This document shows, in pieces, positions 23,782 through 32,359 of a stretch of 33,623 nucleotides of DNA. A program made the position numbers and the translations under genes. The first letter of the stretch is position 1. Every line of letters starts with the position of its first letter. Source of the stretch: Flammeovirgaceae bacterium (GTDB taxonomy: Bacteria; Bacteroidota; Bacteroidia; Cytophagales; Cyclobacteriaceae); the NCBI GenBank assembly GCA_023251155.1, contig JAHEZH010000021.1:1-33623 (forward strand). Direction: 5' to 3'. The notes below the pieces were generated by a model, which saw nothing but the letters and a program-made list of their open reading frames with translations, was not told where the DNA came from and ran no database searches.

Positions 23782-25143
23782 TTATCCTTTATTTTGAGGC
23801 AGCAGTATGGTAAAAGAAGATCCTTTCCCGGGTTCAGATTGTGCCATTATGGAGCCACCTAGTTTTTCCAGTGTTTCTTTTACAATGTACAACCCCAGGC
23901 CCGAGCCTTTGGACTGCTCATGTGCCTGAAAAAACATTTCAAATATTTTAGGTAACAGATCAGCCTGGATACCAATACCGTTATCACTTAGTTCGATCTC
24001 TACAATAGCAGAAGTGCGAAAATTGGCTTGAATCTTCAGGTAGCAGTCTTCTTTGCTTCGATCGTGATATTTAAAGGAGTTGGAAATCAGGTTTGCAAGA
24101 ATCATTTGAAGGCGAGTGGAATCGCAATGAATGTATAAATCATCGGGCACATCCAGCTCTACCCTTATTTTATCTGAGTGTGGATAAAAGCGTAGATTTT
24201 CCAATACATCGCGTATTGCTTTTTTTAGTTGCATACGGATTTTTGTTACCTCCAGCCTGCTGTTGCGTGCATAATCCGAAATATCGTTGATGAATTTGTC
24301 CAGGTTCGCCACGCGATCTTTCATCATATCAATGTATTGTTTGACCTCGGGTAACGTTTCTGCCATTTCGGATAAATTGATTAGCCCCTGAATGGAGCTG
24401 AGCGGAGCGCGCAAGTCATGCGAGGTGCTATACACAAAGCGATCAAGCTCACCATTGATTTTAGTTAACTCCTGATTTTGACGGAGTATTTTCTTTTCAT
24501 TTTCACGGAGCTCATTTTCTGAGCGGTAATTTACTTTGACAAGGAAATAGATGATCAGTGACGATGCCAGTACGCATATGATAAAATTAATGATCAGATT
24601 CACCTGTGTCCACTCGCCGGTAGGAACGATGTGTGGTAAGAAGCTGTGCTTAAAGAAGACCGAAACAAAGAAGAGTAACACCGATACTCCCACCATTAAA
24701 AAAGCAATTGTTTTATTTTCGTATCCAAAGATGGCAAATGCTCCTATGCCAGTAGCCACATAAAAAAGGAAGATCCCTGTCTGCACCGGTTCAACACTTG
24801 CGAAAATGAAGATTGTGATGTTTACCGTTGCAATAAACAGCGTCTTGGCGGCATTGTAACGGCGCTTGCGATTAAGCCACCAGCTAAGGAGGGTAAGCAG
24901 TGCGCATGCCAGTTGGTAAGGCCATATATGATACACCTCCCGTGCTAAACCAAAAACCAGGTAGAACAGGCATACACAAAAGGTAATGATGGAAAGTTGT
25001 CCTGTGAGCAGCACACGTTTATATTCCGTGCGCGACAGAATGAATTCTTTTTGTCCGAGGATGACCGTCTTTAACAGGGATTGTAACAAATCAATAGGTT
25101 TATGGGCTCTCCTGCAAATGAACAGGGTAAGAAGGAAATTCAA
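23782..25143 (-). CDS. Membrane sensor histidine kinase
   Basis: Six hydrophobic segments span about residues 45-205 with short loops, so signal sensing is probably within the membrane. A short coiled linker (RSENELRENEKKILRQNQ) leads to the H-box STSHDLRAPLSS (His242), the N-box ANLISNSFKYHD, G1 DNGIGI, and G2 KGSGLGLYIV. 453 aa if it starts at the TTG at 25143; no ATG exists before the membrane region, and a second TTG at 25089 is an equally good start (435 aa). No receiver domain or adjacent response regulator. Convergent with the DUF4197 gene at a 2-bp distance. Confidence 0.88.
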   Translation of the reverse strand: MNFLLTLFICRRAHKPIDLLQSLLKTVILGQKEFILSRTEYKRVLLTGQLSIITFCVCLFYLVFGLAREVYHIWPYQLACALLTLLSWWLNRKRRYNAAKTLFIATVNITIFIFASVEPVQTGIFLFYVATGIGAFAIFGYENKTIAFLMVGVSVLLFFVSVFFKHSFLPHIVPTGEWTQVNLIINFIICVLASSLIIYFLVKVNYRSENELRENEKKILRQNQELTKINGELDRFVYSTSHDLRAPLSSIQGLINLSEMAETLPEVKQYIDMMKDRVANLDKFINDISDYARNSRLEVTKIRMQLKKAIRDVLENLRFYPHSDKIRVELDVPDDLYIHCDSTRLQMILANLISNSFKYHDRSKEDCYLKIQANFRTSAIVEIELSDNGIGIQADLLPKIFEMFFQAHEQSKGSGLGLYIVKETLEKLGGSIMAQSEPGKGSSFTILLPQNKG

Positions 25144-25209
25144 AAATGATGAACAGAATGATTTTTAAGATGAGCTCAGATCTGATGTAAGATTAGATAA
25201 GCATATGTC

Positions 25210-26010
25210 TTATTTCAGCTGCTTTTTTAGTATGGAAGCAAAAATAGCGGGCACAAACCGCTTCAGGTAGATCGCCAATGTTTCTTTTGCTCCAGCGATA
25301 TAAGCTTCATTTTTCCTGCTTTCTATTGCCTTGCACATCTTAACAGCAAATGCTTCGGGCGAATAACCTCCGGCATTATTAGGATCTACCTGGTTGTGCG
25401 CACTTCCATCACCCACCACCGCATGTCTGGATAGGTTGGTGCTTACCCAACCAGGAACAATCAGTGTAACAAGAATATTTTCTCTCCACACTTCTGCACG
25501 AAGTGAATCAAAGAAGCCATGGAGTGCGTGCTTGGCTGCGGAATATCCGGTGCGCACAGGTACTCCTATTTTGCCGGCAACACTTGTTATGGTTACATAG
25601 TGGCCCGACTTGCGCTGAATGAAATGCGGAAGCAGGTGTTTGGTGAGTGAGATCGTTCCAAAGTAATCTACTTCCATAATTTTCCGATCCACTTCTATCA
25701 GGGTGTCTTTCGCAAGACTGCGTTGACTGATGCCTCCGTTGTTAATTAATATATCGATGTGGCCGAAGATTTGTATGGCTGCCTCGGTCGATAGCCTGAG
25801 CATTTCTGATTGCGAAAGATCTAACGGAAGTATGCGTACATTGGCTTGCATGGATGTAGGACAATTTCCTTTTACTCTTTCCAGCTCTTCTTTTCTGCGT
25901 GCCGATAAAATTAATTTAGCTCCACGTTTAGCAAGTTCGTAAGCTACCGCTTCACCTATTCCACTTGATGCTCCCGTAATCCAGATTACTTTTCCTGATA
26001 AATATGACAT
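25210..26010 (-). CDS. Short-chain dehydrogenase/reductase, classical type
   Basis: NAD(P)-dependent oxidoreductase: cofactor loop TGASSGIG (about 12-19), NNGGIS, catalytic Ser in SVAGKIG and the intact YxxxK in GYSAAKHAL. The SxR after strand 2 (SARRKEE) favours NADPH. The C-terminus is hydrophobic/basic, as in DHRS7-like reductases acting on lipids, but the substrate is unknown. I start at the ATG at 26010 (266 aa); the frame extends 21 codons upstream into the neighbouring membrane gene. It is the last gene of folA-membrane protein-SDR, with 13-bp gaps. Confidence 0.9.
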   Translation of the reverse strand: MSYLSGKVIWITGASSGIGEAVAYELAKRGAKLILSARRKEELERVKGNCPTSMQANVRILPLDLSQSEMLRLSTEAAIQIFGHIDILINNGGISQRSLAKDTLIEVDRKIMEVDYFGTISLTKHLLPHFIQRKSGHYVTITSVAGKIGVPVRTGYSAAKHALHGFFDSLRAEVWRENILVTLIVPGWVSTNLSRHAVVGDGSAHNQVDPNNAGGYSPEAFAVKMCKAIESRKNEAYIAGAKETLAIYLKRFVPAIFASILKKQLK

Positions 26011-26023
26011 AGTTGAATTGAGA

Positions 26024-26401
26024 TCAGGTAGTTTGAGTTTCTTTTTGATTCTGGATATAGATCCAGATGACATAGATACCGATTGCTGTACCTATTGGAA
26101 ATGAAAATAACTTGAAGCAAGCCACAATAAGCGCCAGCGTCAAGGCCCACTTTTGTTTTGCAAGAAGACCGATGCCTGCAATGATAGAAGGTACAGCCAA
26201 AAAGAAAATGAGAACAGCCCCGATGAGTTGGCCAAAGTGGCCAATCCATTCCAGTATCCATGCCCCCTCATCACCTCTTGCCTCTTCCATAATGAGTGGA
26301 AATAGAAAAGAGAAAAAGGCCGACACGAAAATGTAGCCAATGATATGCAGCACTCCGGTTACAATAAAAAGTACTCCGGCTATTTTTTTATGCGTCTCCA
26401 T
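26024..26401 (-). CDS. Small four-helix membrane protein (125 aa, hypothetical)
   Basis: Four hydrophobic stretches (about 7-37, 55-80, 84-96 and 98-115) separated by short loops; the loop after helix 1 is acidic (MEEARGDEGAW). The N-terminus METHKKIAG is cytoplasmic by positive-inside reasoning. I do not recognise a named domain; it resembles short uncharacterised integral membrane proteins of Bacteroidota. The gaps to folA (13 bp) and to the SDR gene (13 bp) make one operon likely. Confidence 0.8.
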   Translation of the reverse strand: METHKKIAGVLFIVTGVLHIIGYIFVSAFFSFLFPLIMEEARGDEGAWILEWIGHFGQLIGAVLIFFLAVPSIIAGIGLLAKQKWALTLALIVACFKLFSFPIGTAIGIYVIWIYIQNQKETQTT

Positions 26402-26414
26402 ATTCTAAAAATAA

Positions 26415-26924
26415 TTATTTTTTGCGCTCGTACACCACAAACTCAAACGCATAAGCGTGGCGTGCATCTGCTTCATGTAGTTTGCGCGATACTTCTTTCC
26501 ACTCCTTTTTATCAAAATCAGGAAAATGTGTATCCCCTTCCAGCGTTGTTTTTATTTCTGTAAGGTATAAACGGTTGGCGTGAGGGAGTGCCTGGGCATA
26601 AATCTGTGCTCCACCAATGACAAAGATTTCATTATCGGGATGATGAAATCTTGCTGCTTCCGTGAACGCATCTTCTATGGAATGGACGGTGACGGTGCCG
26701 GGAGCTTCAAAGTCATGCTGCCGTGTCACTACAATGTTGAAACGATCTTTAAGTGGTTTGAACTTAGGAGGTAGCGAATCATAGTTTTTTCTGCCCATGA
26801 TCACCGCATGACCTTTAGTCGTTTCCATGAAGTACTTCATTTCGTCAGGCAAATGCCACGGAAGATCATTGTTCTTTCCGATAACATTATTCTGAGTATG
26901 TGCAGCAATGAGTGAAATAATCAT
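26415..26924 (-). CDS. folA: Dihydrofolate reductase
   Basis: Reduces dihydrofolate to tetrahydrofolate with NADPH. The N-terminus shows [27 protein letters not shown], where Glu28 takes the place of the catalytic Asp of E. coli (Glu is common in other lineages), then the [10 protein letters not shown] cofactor motif (43-52) and the FVIGGAQIY motif around 110-118. 169 aa, normal size. First gene of the operon folA-membrane protein-SDR. It starts at the ATG at 26924, 80 bp downstream of the fmt stop, so a promoter in that gap is possible although I see no exact TAnnTTTG. Confidence 0.96.
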   Translation of the reverse strand: MIISLIAAHTQNNVIGKNNDLPWHLPDEMKYFMETTKGHAVIMGRKNYDSLPPKFKPLKDRFNIVVTRQHDFEAPGTVTVHSIEDAFTEAARFHHPDNEIFVIGGAQIYAQALPHANRLYLTEIKTTLEGDTHFPDFDKKEWKEVSRKLHEADARHAYAFEFVVYERKK

Positions 26925-27004
26925 AGGTCCATTTTCATGATTTAGGTAGAATTATCAGTTGCAAAATAGCCAATTGAGTCATCGGCTAATGGATAATCGA
27001 ATAA

Positions 27005-27928
27005 TTAAATCTTGTTCCCTCTGAAGAAATCCTGAATCGTCATTCTTTTTTTTCCTTCCGGCTGCAGTTCTTCAATACCTACCCAGCCATCGGCTGTTTT
27101 TATGGAGAGATAGTTTTTATTGTCGGTAGCCATTTGTCCGGCGGCAATCAGGTGACGGTTGTCGTGCGATGCTTTATGGCAGCGGAATATCTTAAAAACC
27201 TTACCGTTCAGTGTAGTCCAGGCAGCAGGGTAGGGGCTCAGGCCTCTTACAAAATTTCGTACGTGCTCGCTGCTTTGATTCCAGTTGATCTCACAGGTTT
27301 CTTTGAAAATTTTGGGAGCATGCTTGATTTCTATTCCATCGGGCTGCGGTTGCAAGGTGTAGTCATCGGATTCAACTGCTTTCACGGTTTTCAATACCAG
27401 TTGAGCGCCCTTATGCATGAGGCGTTCGTAGAGCTGGCCTACATCATCACTGTCATTGATCGGTTCTTTTTCCTGGAAAACAATACTGCCCGTGTCGATT
27501 TCATGTTTCAGAAAGAAAGTAGTCACACCAGTTTCCTTCTCTCCATTGATGATGGCCCAGTTGATAGGTGCGGCACCCCTGTATTGCGGTAGCAATGAAG
27601 CGTGAAGATTGAATGTGCCAATAGCAGGCATGTTCCAAACCATCTCGGGCAGCATCCGGAAGGCAACAACAATCTGAAGATTGGCATTATAGCTTTTTAA
27701 TTCCTCAATAAACTCCGGTGCTTTCAGGTTAACCGGTTGAAGAACGGTAAGGTGGTGTTTTAGTGCTGCTTCTTTAACGGGAGATGGAACCAACTTCTGT
27801 CCACGACCTTGAGGTTTATCGGGCGCAGTGATTACAGCCACTACGTTAAGTTGATTTGCAACCAGTATTTCCAGGCAGGGCACGGCAAATTCCGGGGTGC
27901 CCATGAATATAATGCGTAGTGGAGTCAT
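27005..27928 (-). CDS. fmt: Methionyl-tRNA formyltransferase
   Basis: Formylates initiator Met-tRNA using 10-formyltetrahydrofolate. Seen: MGTPEFAVP (9-17), the catalytic triad Asn107, His109 and Asp145 in FNLHASLLPQYRGAAPINWA and HEIDTGSI, and a C-terminal OB-like domain (about 200-307). 307 aa. Located 21 bp after the endonuclease III gene and probably part of the same transcript; its proximity to folA downstream is a sensible folate context. The usual def partner gene is not in the window. Confidence 0.96.
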   Translation of the reverse strand: MTPLRIIFMGTPEFAVPCLEILVANQLNVVAVITAPDKPQGRGQKLVPSPVKEAALKHHLTVLQPVNLKAPEFIEELKSYNANLQIVVAFRMLPEMVWNMPAIGTFNLHASLLPQYRGAAPINWAIINGEKETGVTTFFLKHEIDTGSIVFQEKEPINDSDDVGQLYERLMHKGAQLVLKTVKAVESDDYTLQPQPDGIEIKHAPKIFKETCEINWNQSSEHVRNFVRGLSPYPAAWTTLNGKVFKIFRCHKASHDNRHLIAAGQMATDNKNYLSIKTADGWVGIEELQPEGKKRMTIQDFFRGNKI

Positions 27929-27944
27929 AAAAATAAATGAGGTG

Positions 27945-27952
27945 CAAAGTTA
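27945..27952 (-). promoter_or_regulatory. Candidate internal -7 box (TAACTTTG) for fmt
   Basis: On the minus strand TAACTTTG, followed by C, is an exact TAnnTTTG match 16 bases before the fmt ATG and overlapping the nth stop codon. It would allow fmt to be made independently of the upstream genes. The -33 region lies inside nth and has no TTG at ideal spacing. Confidence 0.35.
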
Positions 27953-28585
27953 ATCTCTTAACTCTTTCCGCATATACTTTTTACAGATCGGGCATTCGGT
28001 CCATACGTGGCCGCGTGCCGGGCAATACTCACGGCCGAAATAGATGAATTGCAGATGCGCCTTGTTCCACTTATCTACAGGGATCAGGCGCTTCAGGTCT
28101 TTTTCGGTTTGCTCGACACTTTTACCATTGGTCAATCCCCAGCGATAAGCGAGGCGATGAATGTGGGTGTCTACCGGGAAAGCGGGAATACCAAACCACT
28201 GCGTCATGAGTACTGAAGCTGTTTTATGACCTACTGCAGGTAATTCCTCCAATGCTTCAAACGTATTGGGCACTTCGCCATTGTATTTATCAATCAGAAT
28301 TTGGGATAAACCATGGATACCTTTTGACTTCATGGGTGAAAGTCCGCACGGTTTGATGATCTCCCGGATTTCCTCTACGCTCAGCTTCACCATGTCAAAT
28401 GGATTATCGGCCAGCTGGAATAAGGAAGGCGTTGTTTTGTTTACACGTACATCGGTACACTGGGCTGAAAGCAAAACAGAAATCAAAAGGGTATACGCAT
28501 CTTTATGATCTAACGGAATGGCCGGATTAGGTTCATATTTGTCCAGCAGCTGGATAATGTCGGCTACTTTTTCTGCTTTGGTCAT
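27950..28585 (-). CDS. nth: Endonuclease III (Nth) with a non-canonical C-terminal metal-site motif
   Basis: Base-excision repair glycosylase/AP lyase for oxidised pyrimidines. The helix-hairpin-helix is at LPAVGHKTASVL (115-126) with the nucleophile Lys121, and the catalytic Asp139 is in FPVDTHIHRLA. The canonical [4Fe-4S] pattern C-x6-C-x2-C-x5-C is absent: the C-terminus instead reads C-x4-H-x4-C-x2-C (Cys188, His193, Cys198, Cys201) and then KKYMRKELRD with no fourth cysteine. 211 aa. Its ATG overlaps the TGA of the upstream NamZ-type gene by one base, and fmt follows after 21 bp. Confidence 0.94.
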   Translation of the reverse strand: MTKAEKVADIIQLLDKYEPNPAIPLDHKDAYTLLISVLLSAQCTDVRVNKTTPSLFQLADNPFDMVKLSVEEIREIIKPCGLSPMKSKGIHGLSQILIDKYNGEVPNTFEALEELPAVGHKTASVLMTQWFGIPAFPVDTHIHRLAYRWGLTNGKSVEQTEKDLKRLIPVDKWNKAHLQFIYFGREYCPARGHVWTECPICKKYMRKELRD

Positions 28586-29751
28586 CAGGGATAGAGCATG
28601 TATTTCTTTCGCATCTCTTTATAGGCATTCAGATCTTTCTGCCAGGTTTCGCGGATCTGTTCTTCCGTCATTCCCTGTTTGATCTGTTCTTTCAAAGTGC
28701 TGTTACCGGCAATGTTGTCAAAGTTTTTGCCAAAGAATTTTTCCTTGTCGGGATAAATCGTGTACATGTCGATGATGTACTTCAATGATACTTTACGCGG
28801 AGCAGGTTCATTACGTAAATCAATTCCGTAGCATACCTGATTTTCATAGGGAGGGTCTACCGCCATTCCTTTAATATCCGTGGGCGTAAACTGGTAAGGT
28901 TGATCTTTCAGATCAGGGCTTCCCAAAACTTCGAACGGTGTTTGTGTTCCTCTTCCTACGCTTACTGCGGTTTGTTCCAATAAACAAGTGGAAGGATACA
29001 TGGCAATAGCATGATCATTGGGTAAGTTGGGCGATGGTTTTATTTTGATGGAAAACGGATCGATGTGTGTCCATCCTTTCAGTTTAATCACCTTCAGGTC
29101 GCATTTCTTTCCGCCTTCGAGCCAACCTTCACCGTTAATCATTTGTGCGTATTCACCAACGGTGAGTCCGTGTGTGATGGGAACAGGATGCATGGCCAGA
29201 AAATTCTTTTTCAGGTCCGGACTTTTTACGGGGCCATCCACATAGGAGTTGGGATTTGGCCGATCAAGAATAATCAGTTGCTTTTTATTTTCAGCGCACG
29301 CTTCCATTACCAGGTGCATAGTGCTGATGTACGTAAAGAAACGTGCCCCCACATCTTGTATATCAAATACAATCACATCAAGATCAGCCAGCTGTGCGGG
29401 TGTTGGTTTACGATTGGCACCGTAGAGCGATACAATGGGTAAACCTGTTTTAGGATCTACGCTGTCTCCCACTTTTTCACCGGCATCGGCATCTCCGCGA
29501 AAGCCATGTTCAGGAGTAAGTATTTTTTTTATGTTTACTTTTTTATCTCTCAGGCTTTGCAGCAAATCAACAAGATGAATACCACTCCAGGTAGAGGTTT
29601 GATTGACCAGCAATCCAACGCGTTTGTTTTCAAGAAGAGGCAAATACGCATCCATTTGCTCAATGCCGAGTTTGATGTGCGACGGTGTGGGTGTCTGGCT
29701 ATAACCGAGTAATGATGATAAAATGAGAAGAAGTATGGAAAACCTGGCCAT
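28585..29751 (-). CDS. namZ: Exo-beta-N-acetylmuramidase NamZ-like protein (DUF1343)
   Basis: Signal peptide (residues 1-19, ending LGYSQ), then a complete DUF1343 protein of 388 aa. Conserved stretches: VGLLVNQTS (45-53), TPEHGFRGDADAGE (79-92, carrying the probable catalytic Glu), VIVFDIQDVGARFFTYISTM, ILDRPNPN, and AMYPSTCLLEQTAVSVGRGT. B. subtilis NamZ (YbbC) of this family releases N-acetylmuramic acid from peptidoglycan fragments in wall recycling; activity here is by family inference. Exported to the periplasm or surface. First gene of the namZ-nth-fmt run, overlapping nth by one base. Confidence 0.92.
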   Translation of the reverse strand: MARFSILLLILSSLLGYSQTPTPSHIKLGIEQMDAYLPLLENKRVGLLVNQTSTWSGIHLVDLLQSLRDKKVNIKKILTPEHGFRGDADAGEKVGDSVDPKTGLPIVSLYGANRKPTPAQLADLDVIVFDIQDVGARFFTYISTMHLVMEACAENKKQLIILDRPNPNSYVDGPVKSPDLKKNFLAMHPVPITHGLTVGEYAQMINGEGWLEGGKKCDLKVIKLKGWTHIDPFSIKIKPSPNLPNDHAIAMYPSTCLLEQTAVSVGRGTQTPFEVLGSPDLKDQPYQFTPTDIKGMAVDPPYENQVCYGIDLRNEPAPRKVSLKYIIDMYTIYPDKEKFFGKNFDNIAGNSTLKEQIKQGMTEEQIRETWQKDLNAYKEMRKKYMLYP

Positions 29752-29782
29752 TTTCTATTTATTTTGGTTCCTTCAAGCAATC

Positions 29783-29790
29783 CAAAATTA
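29783..29790 (-). promoter_or_regulatory. Candidate -7 box (TAATTTTG) for the NamZ-type gene
   Basis: On the minus strand TAATTTTG matches TAnnTTTG, 31 bases before the ATG at 29751. It lies inside the 49-bp gap that separates the gene from the divergent permease. No clear -33 element. Confidence 0.35.
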
Positions 29791-29800
29791 AGCCAATCGG

Positions 29801-31153
29801 TTGAACCTGTCCTATTTCATAGCAAAAAGAATCAGCCGTGAGCAGAAAGAAGGCTTTTCGTCTACGATCAATGTCATCGCTATTGTTACGATTGCCATCG
29901 GGCTGGGGGCAGCCATTATTTCTTTCCTGATCATGCAGGGGTTTCAGGCCACCATCAAGAATAAGATCTATGGATTCAGCTCGCACCTGCTGGTGACCAA
30001 AGTAACACTGAATAACTCGATGGAGGAAGCTCCTTTCTACTTTAATACCGATCTGTACAATCATCCGGAGAAATTTCCCATCATTCATCACCTGCAGGAG
30101 TATGCACACAAAGCCGGGTTGATCAAGACGGAGGAGGAAGTGTTGGGGGTGATGTTTAAAGGCGTAGGCCAAAGTTTTGATTACAATCGCTTCAAAGAAA
30201 ACATGGTAGAAGGACGATTTATCAATCTTGCCGACTCTGGTTATTCGCGTGAAGTGGTGTTAAGTAAATTCATTGCCGACAAACTAAAGATAAATACGGG
30301 CGATGAATTAATTGTTCATTTTTTTCAAAATCCTCCGCGCACGCGCAAGCTGAAAGTGGTGGGCCTGTACGAAACCAATCTTTCCGAATACTTCGATAGT
30401 AAGATCATCATCGGTGATATCCGCCTCATCAGCCGTATGAATGAATGGGCCGATAGCGTGGCCGGTGGACTACAGATCTATATCGACTTCAATAAGTTTG
30501 AGCGCACGGCGCTTTTTTCTTCTTACTTCCACGATAATTATGAAGCCATCTGGAACTCAGAACTCAGTGGAGGCGATAAGGTGATGGAGACGTTGCGTTT
30601 GCCTTTCAATTACGATTTTGAAACCGCTGCTATGGATGAAGCACAGGACATCATCAGCGAAAGCATGGATTATGACCTGTATATTGAACAAACAAGCTAT
30701 ACCTACCAGCAGGTTTTTGAATGGCTTGGCCTGGTAAGCAGGCAAGTCACCATTCTTTTGGTGGTGATCCTGATTGTAGTCTGTGTGAATATTATTTCCG
30801 TTATGCTCATTTTAGTAATGGAGCGAACGCAAATGGTGGGCATGCTCAAAGCCATGGGAGCCAAAGACAAACTGGTGCGCTCTGTTTTTATATATAGCGG
30901 TGTGAACCTGATTATGAAAGGATTGTTTTTCGGCAACCTGCTGGGGCTGGGTGCCTGCTACCTGCTGGACAAGTTTCAACTCATTAAACTGAATCCGCAC
31001 GACTATTATATGAGCTATGTTCCGGTAGGATGGAGCTGGAGCTCGATTGTGTTTCTTAATCTTCTCGTTTTTGCCCTGGTTACGTTAGTGCTTCTGGTCC
31101 CCACGCGAATCATTTCCCGGATTAGTCCGATCAAAGCCATTCGTTTTGATTAA
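29801..31153 (+). CDS. LolC/LolE-type ABC transporter permease (TTG start)
   Basis: Four transmembrane helices (about 24-46, 315-340, 360-385 and 415-440) with a large periplasmic MacB-like core domain between the first two, then an FtsX-like permease domain; MVGMLKAMGAKDKLVRSVFI is the coupling loop to the ATPase. The N-terminus NLSYFIAKRISREQKEGFSS is typical of LolC/E-family proteins that move lipoproteins out of the inner membrane. The start must be TTG at 29801: a TAA lies 4 codons upstream in the same frame and the next ATG is Met45, inside the first helix. 450 aa. No ATP-binding subunit gene is next to it. Divergent from the NamZ gene. Confidence 0.92.
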   Translation: MNLSYFIAKRISREQKEGFSSTINVIAIVTIAIGLGAAIISFLIMQGFQATIKNKIYGFSSHLLVTKVTLNNSMEEAPFYFNTDLYNHPEKFPIIHHLQEYAHKAGLIKTEEEVLGVMFKGVGQSFDYNRFKENMVEGRFINLADSGYSREVVLSKFIADKLKINTGDELIVHFFQNPPRTRKLKVVGLYETNLSEYFDSKIIIGDIRLISRMNEWADSVAGGLQIYIDFNKFERTALFSSYFHDNYEAIWNSELSGGDKVMETLRLPFNYDFETAAMDEAQDIISESMDYDLYIEQTSYTYQQVFEWLGLVSRQVTILLVVILIVVCVNIISVMLILVMERTQMVGMLKAMGAKDKLVRSVFIYSGVNLIMKGLFFGNLLGLGACYLLDKFQLIKLNPHDYYMSYVPVGWSWSSIVFLNLLVFALVTLVLLVPTRIISRISPIKAIRFD

Positions 31154-31338
31154 AATTCCTCCTCACACTGTGGAATTATTACACAACTTTCCCCGGTAAA
31201 TCCGGTCAGAAATCTCTCCACACTACTTATTTTTCTTCGAAATCAGAGCCGTTAAGCCTGTTTTTCATTTTTTGCCCTCCGTTTCAGCAATCAAGCCCGT
31301 GATTTGTAATTACTCTGTCAAAACCAAAATTTAAAATT

Positions 31339-32088
31339 ATGATACAGAAAGCAATATTAGGTTTAGCAGCAGCTACGATGCTGGTAAGCTGTAACGTGAA
31401 GGAGAACAAAATGCTGAAAGCAAAAGTAGATTCTCTCCAGGTTGAAATTCAGGAAGGGGAGAAGACGGCACAAATGCTACAGGAAGTAGGTGTGATGCTG
31501 GATTCCATCGAAACGAATCGGTTGATGCTGAGAGAAGGTGTGGTAGAAGGAACACGTTATACTGACTATACCGGTCGTATGGCCAACCTGAACAACTACA
31601 TCAAAGAAACGCAAGGTAAATTGCAAGAACTCGAAACTTCTTTGAAGAAAAGCAAATCTTCCGCCAATACCTATTCCAGCATGGTTGCTAAGTTGAAAGC
31701 TGACCTGGAAACAAGTACCCAGCAGCTGGCTGCTTTGCAAACCGAGGTGGAAACCATGCGTACTGAAAATCAACAGCTGGCAAGAACAGTATCTCAGAAA
31801 GACTCGGTCATTACTTCAAATACGGAAGTGATCAAAGTAAGAGAAGAGAACATTGCCGCTCTTGAAACCAAAGTGGAAGACATCAATCGTACTTCAATCA
31901 ATACCCAGGCGGATTTGTTCTTCCAGCAAGGACAAGCCCTTGAATTAGCAGCATCCAGAACTCAGTTTGCACCACGTAAGAAAAAAGAAACCAAGCGTGA
32001 AGCATTGGAGCTATATAAGAAAGCGTATTCCTTAGGTAAGGAAGATGCCAAGCCAAGAATTGACGAACTGGAAAAAGACCTGAGCTAA
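31339..32088 (+). CDS. Coiled-coil lipoprotein (249 aa, hypothetical)
   Basis: The signal peptide ends in LVSC (Cys18 to be lipidated). Residues 20-190 are a long heptad-rich coiled coil with Gln, Glu, Lys, Leu and Thr, with a break near TRYTDYTGRMANLNN. The C-terminal 60 residues (from QADLFFQQGQALELAASR) look like a tetratricopeptide-like helical pair. Not assigned to a named family; envelope attachment and a structural or scaffold role are likely. It stands alone with a terminator 35 bp downstream and 185 bp of non-coding sequence upstream. Confidence 0.85.
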   Translation: MIQKAILGLAAATMLVSCNVKENKMLKAKVDSLQVEIQEGEKTAQMLQEVGVMLDSIETNRLMLREGVVEGTRYTDYTGRMANLNNYIKETQGKLQELETSLKKSKSSANTYSSMVAKLKADLETSTQQLAALQTEVETMRTENQQLARTVSQKDSVITSNTEVIKVREENIAALETKVEDINRTSINTQADLFFQQGQALELAASRTQFAPRKKKETKREALELYKKAYSLGKEDAKPRIDELEKDLS

Positions 32089-32122
32089 GTAGAAACTCAT
32101 AAGTTGTTTTATAAATCGCGTT

Positions 32123-32154
32123 AAAAAAGAGGATCATTCGATCCTCTTTTTTTT
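32123..32154 (+). terminator. Rho-independent terminator after the coiled-coil lipoprotein
   Basis: AAAAAAGAGGATC pairs with GATCCTCTTTTTT around a 4-base loop (ATTC), with a T-run; the flanking A- and T-runs make it work in both directions in principle. It ends the transcript of the preceding gene. Confidence 0.88.
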
Positions 32155-32168
32155 ATACCCGGGTATAA
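32153..32168. promoter_or_regulatory. 16-bp perfect palindrome TTATACCCGGGTATAA
   Basis: A perfect 16-bp inverted repeat follows the terminator directly. It is centred about 200 bp upstream of the next gene (32360) in a 271-bp gap that otherwise holds no gene. Such a site could be a dimeric repressor operator; this is inference and the sequence could be chance. Confidence 0.3.
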
Positions 32169-32359
32169 CAATAAGAACGAAGTAGTGGAAACGTGTGTAG
32201 GAATAGAAACAGCAATAGTGAGGAAAGCGTGGAGATATTCACCAGATACAAAATGCCGGTAAAAGTTAGTGGGTTGAAATTCAATCATTTGAGTTTGGTG
32301 GCATCACATTGTATCCACTACAGGCAGATCAATATTTCACAACTATAAATTTTAAAATC

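Noticed and set aside
32299-32313. TGGCATCACATTGTA resembling a sigma-54 promoter near the PepSY-like gene and a sigma-54 regulator
   Set aside because: The spacing is one base short of GG-N10-GC and the GC is TA, so it does not meet the consensus.
32251-32352. 31-codon frame (MPVKVSGLKFN) before the PepSY-like gene
   Set aside because: Low complexity leader sequence with no recognisable features and no spacing to suggest a leader peptide with attenuator; more likely untranslated leader.
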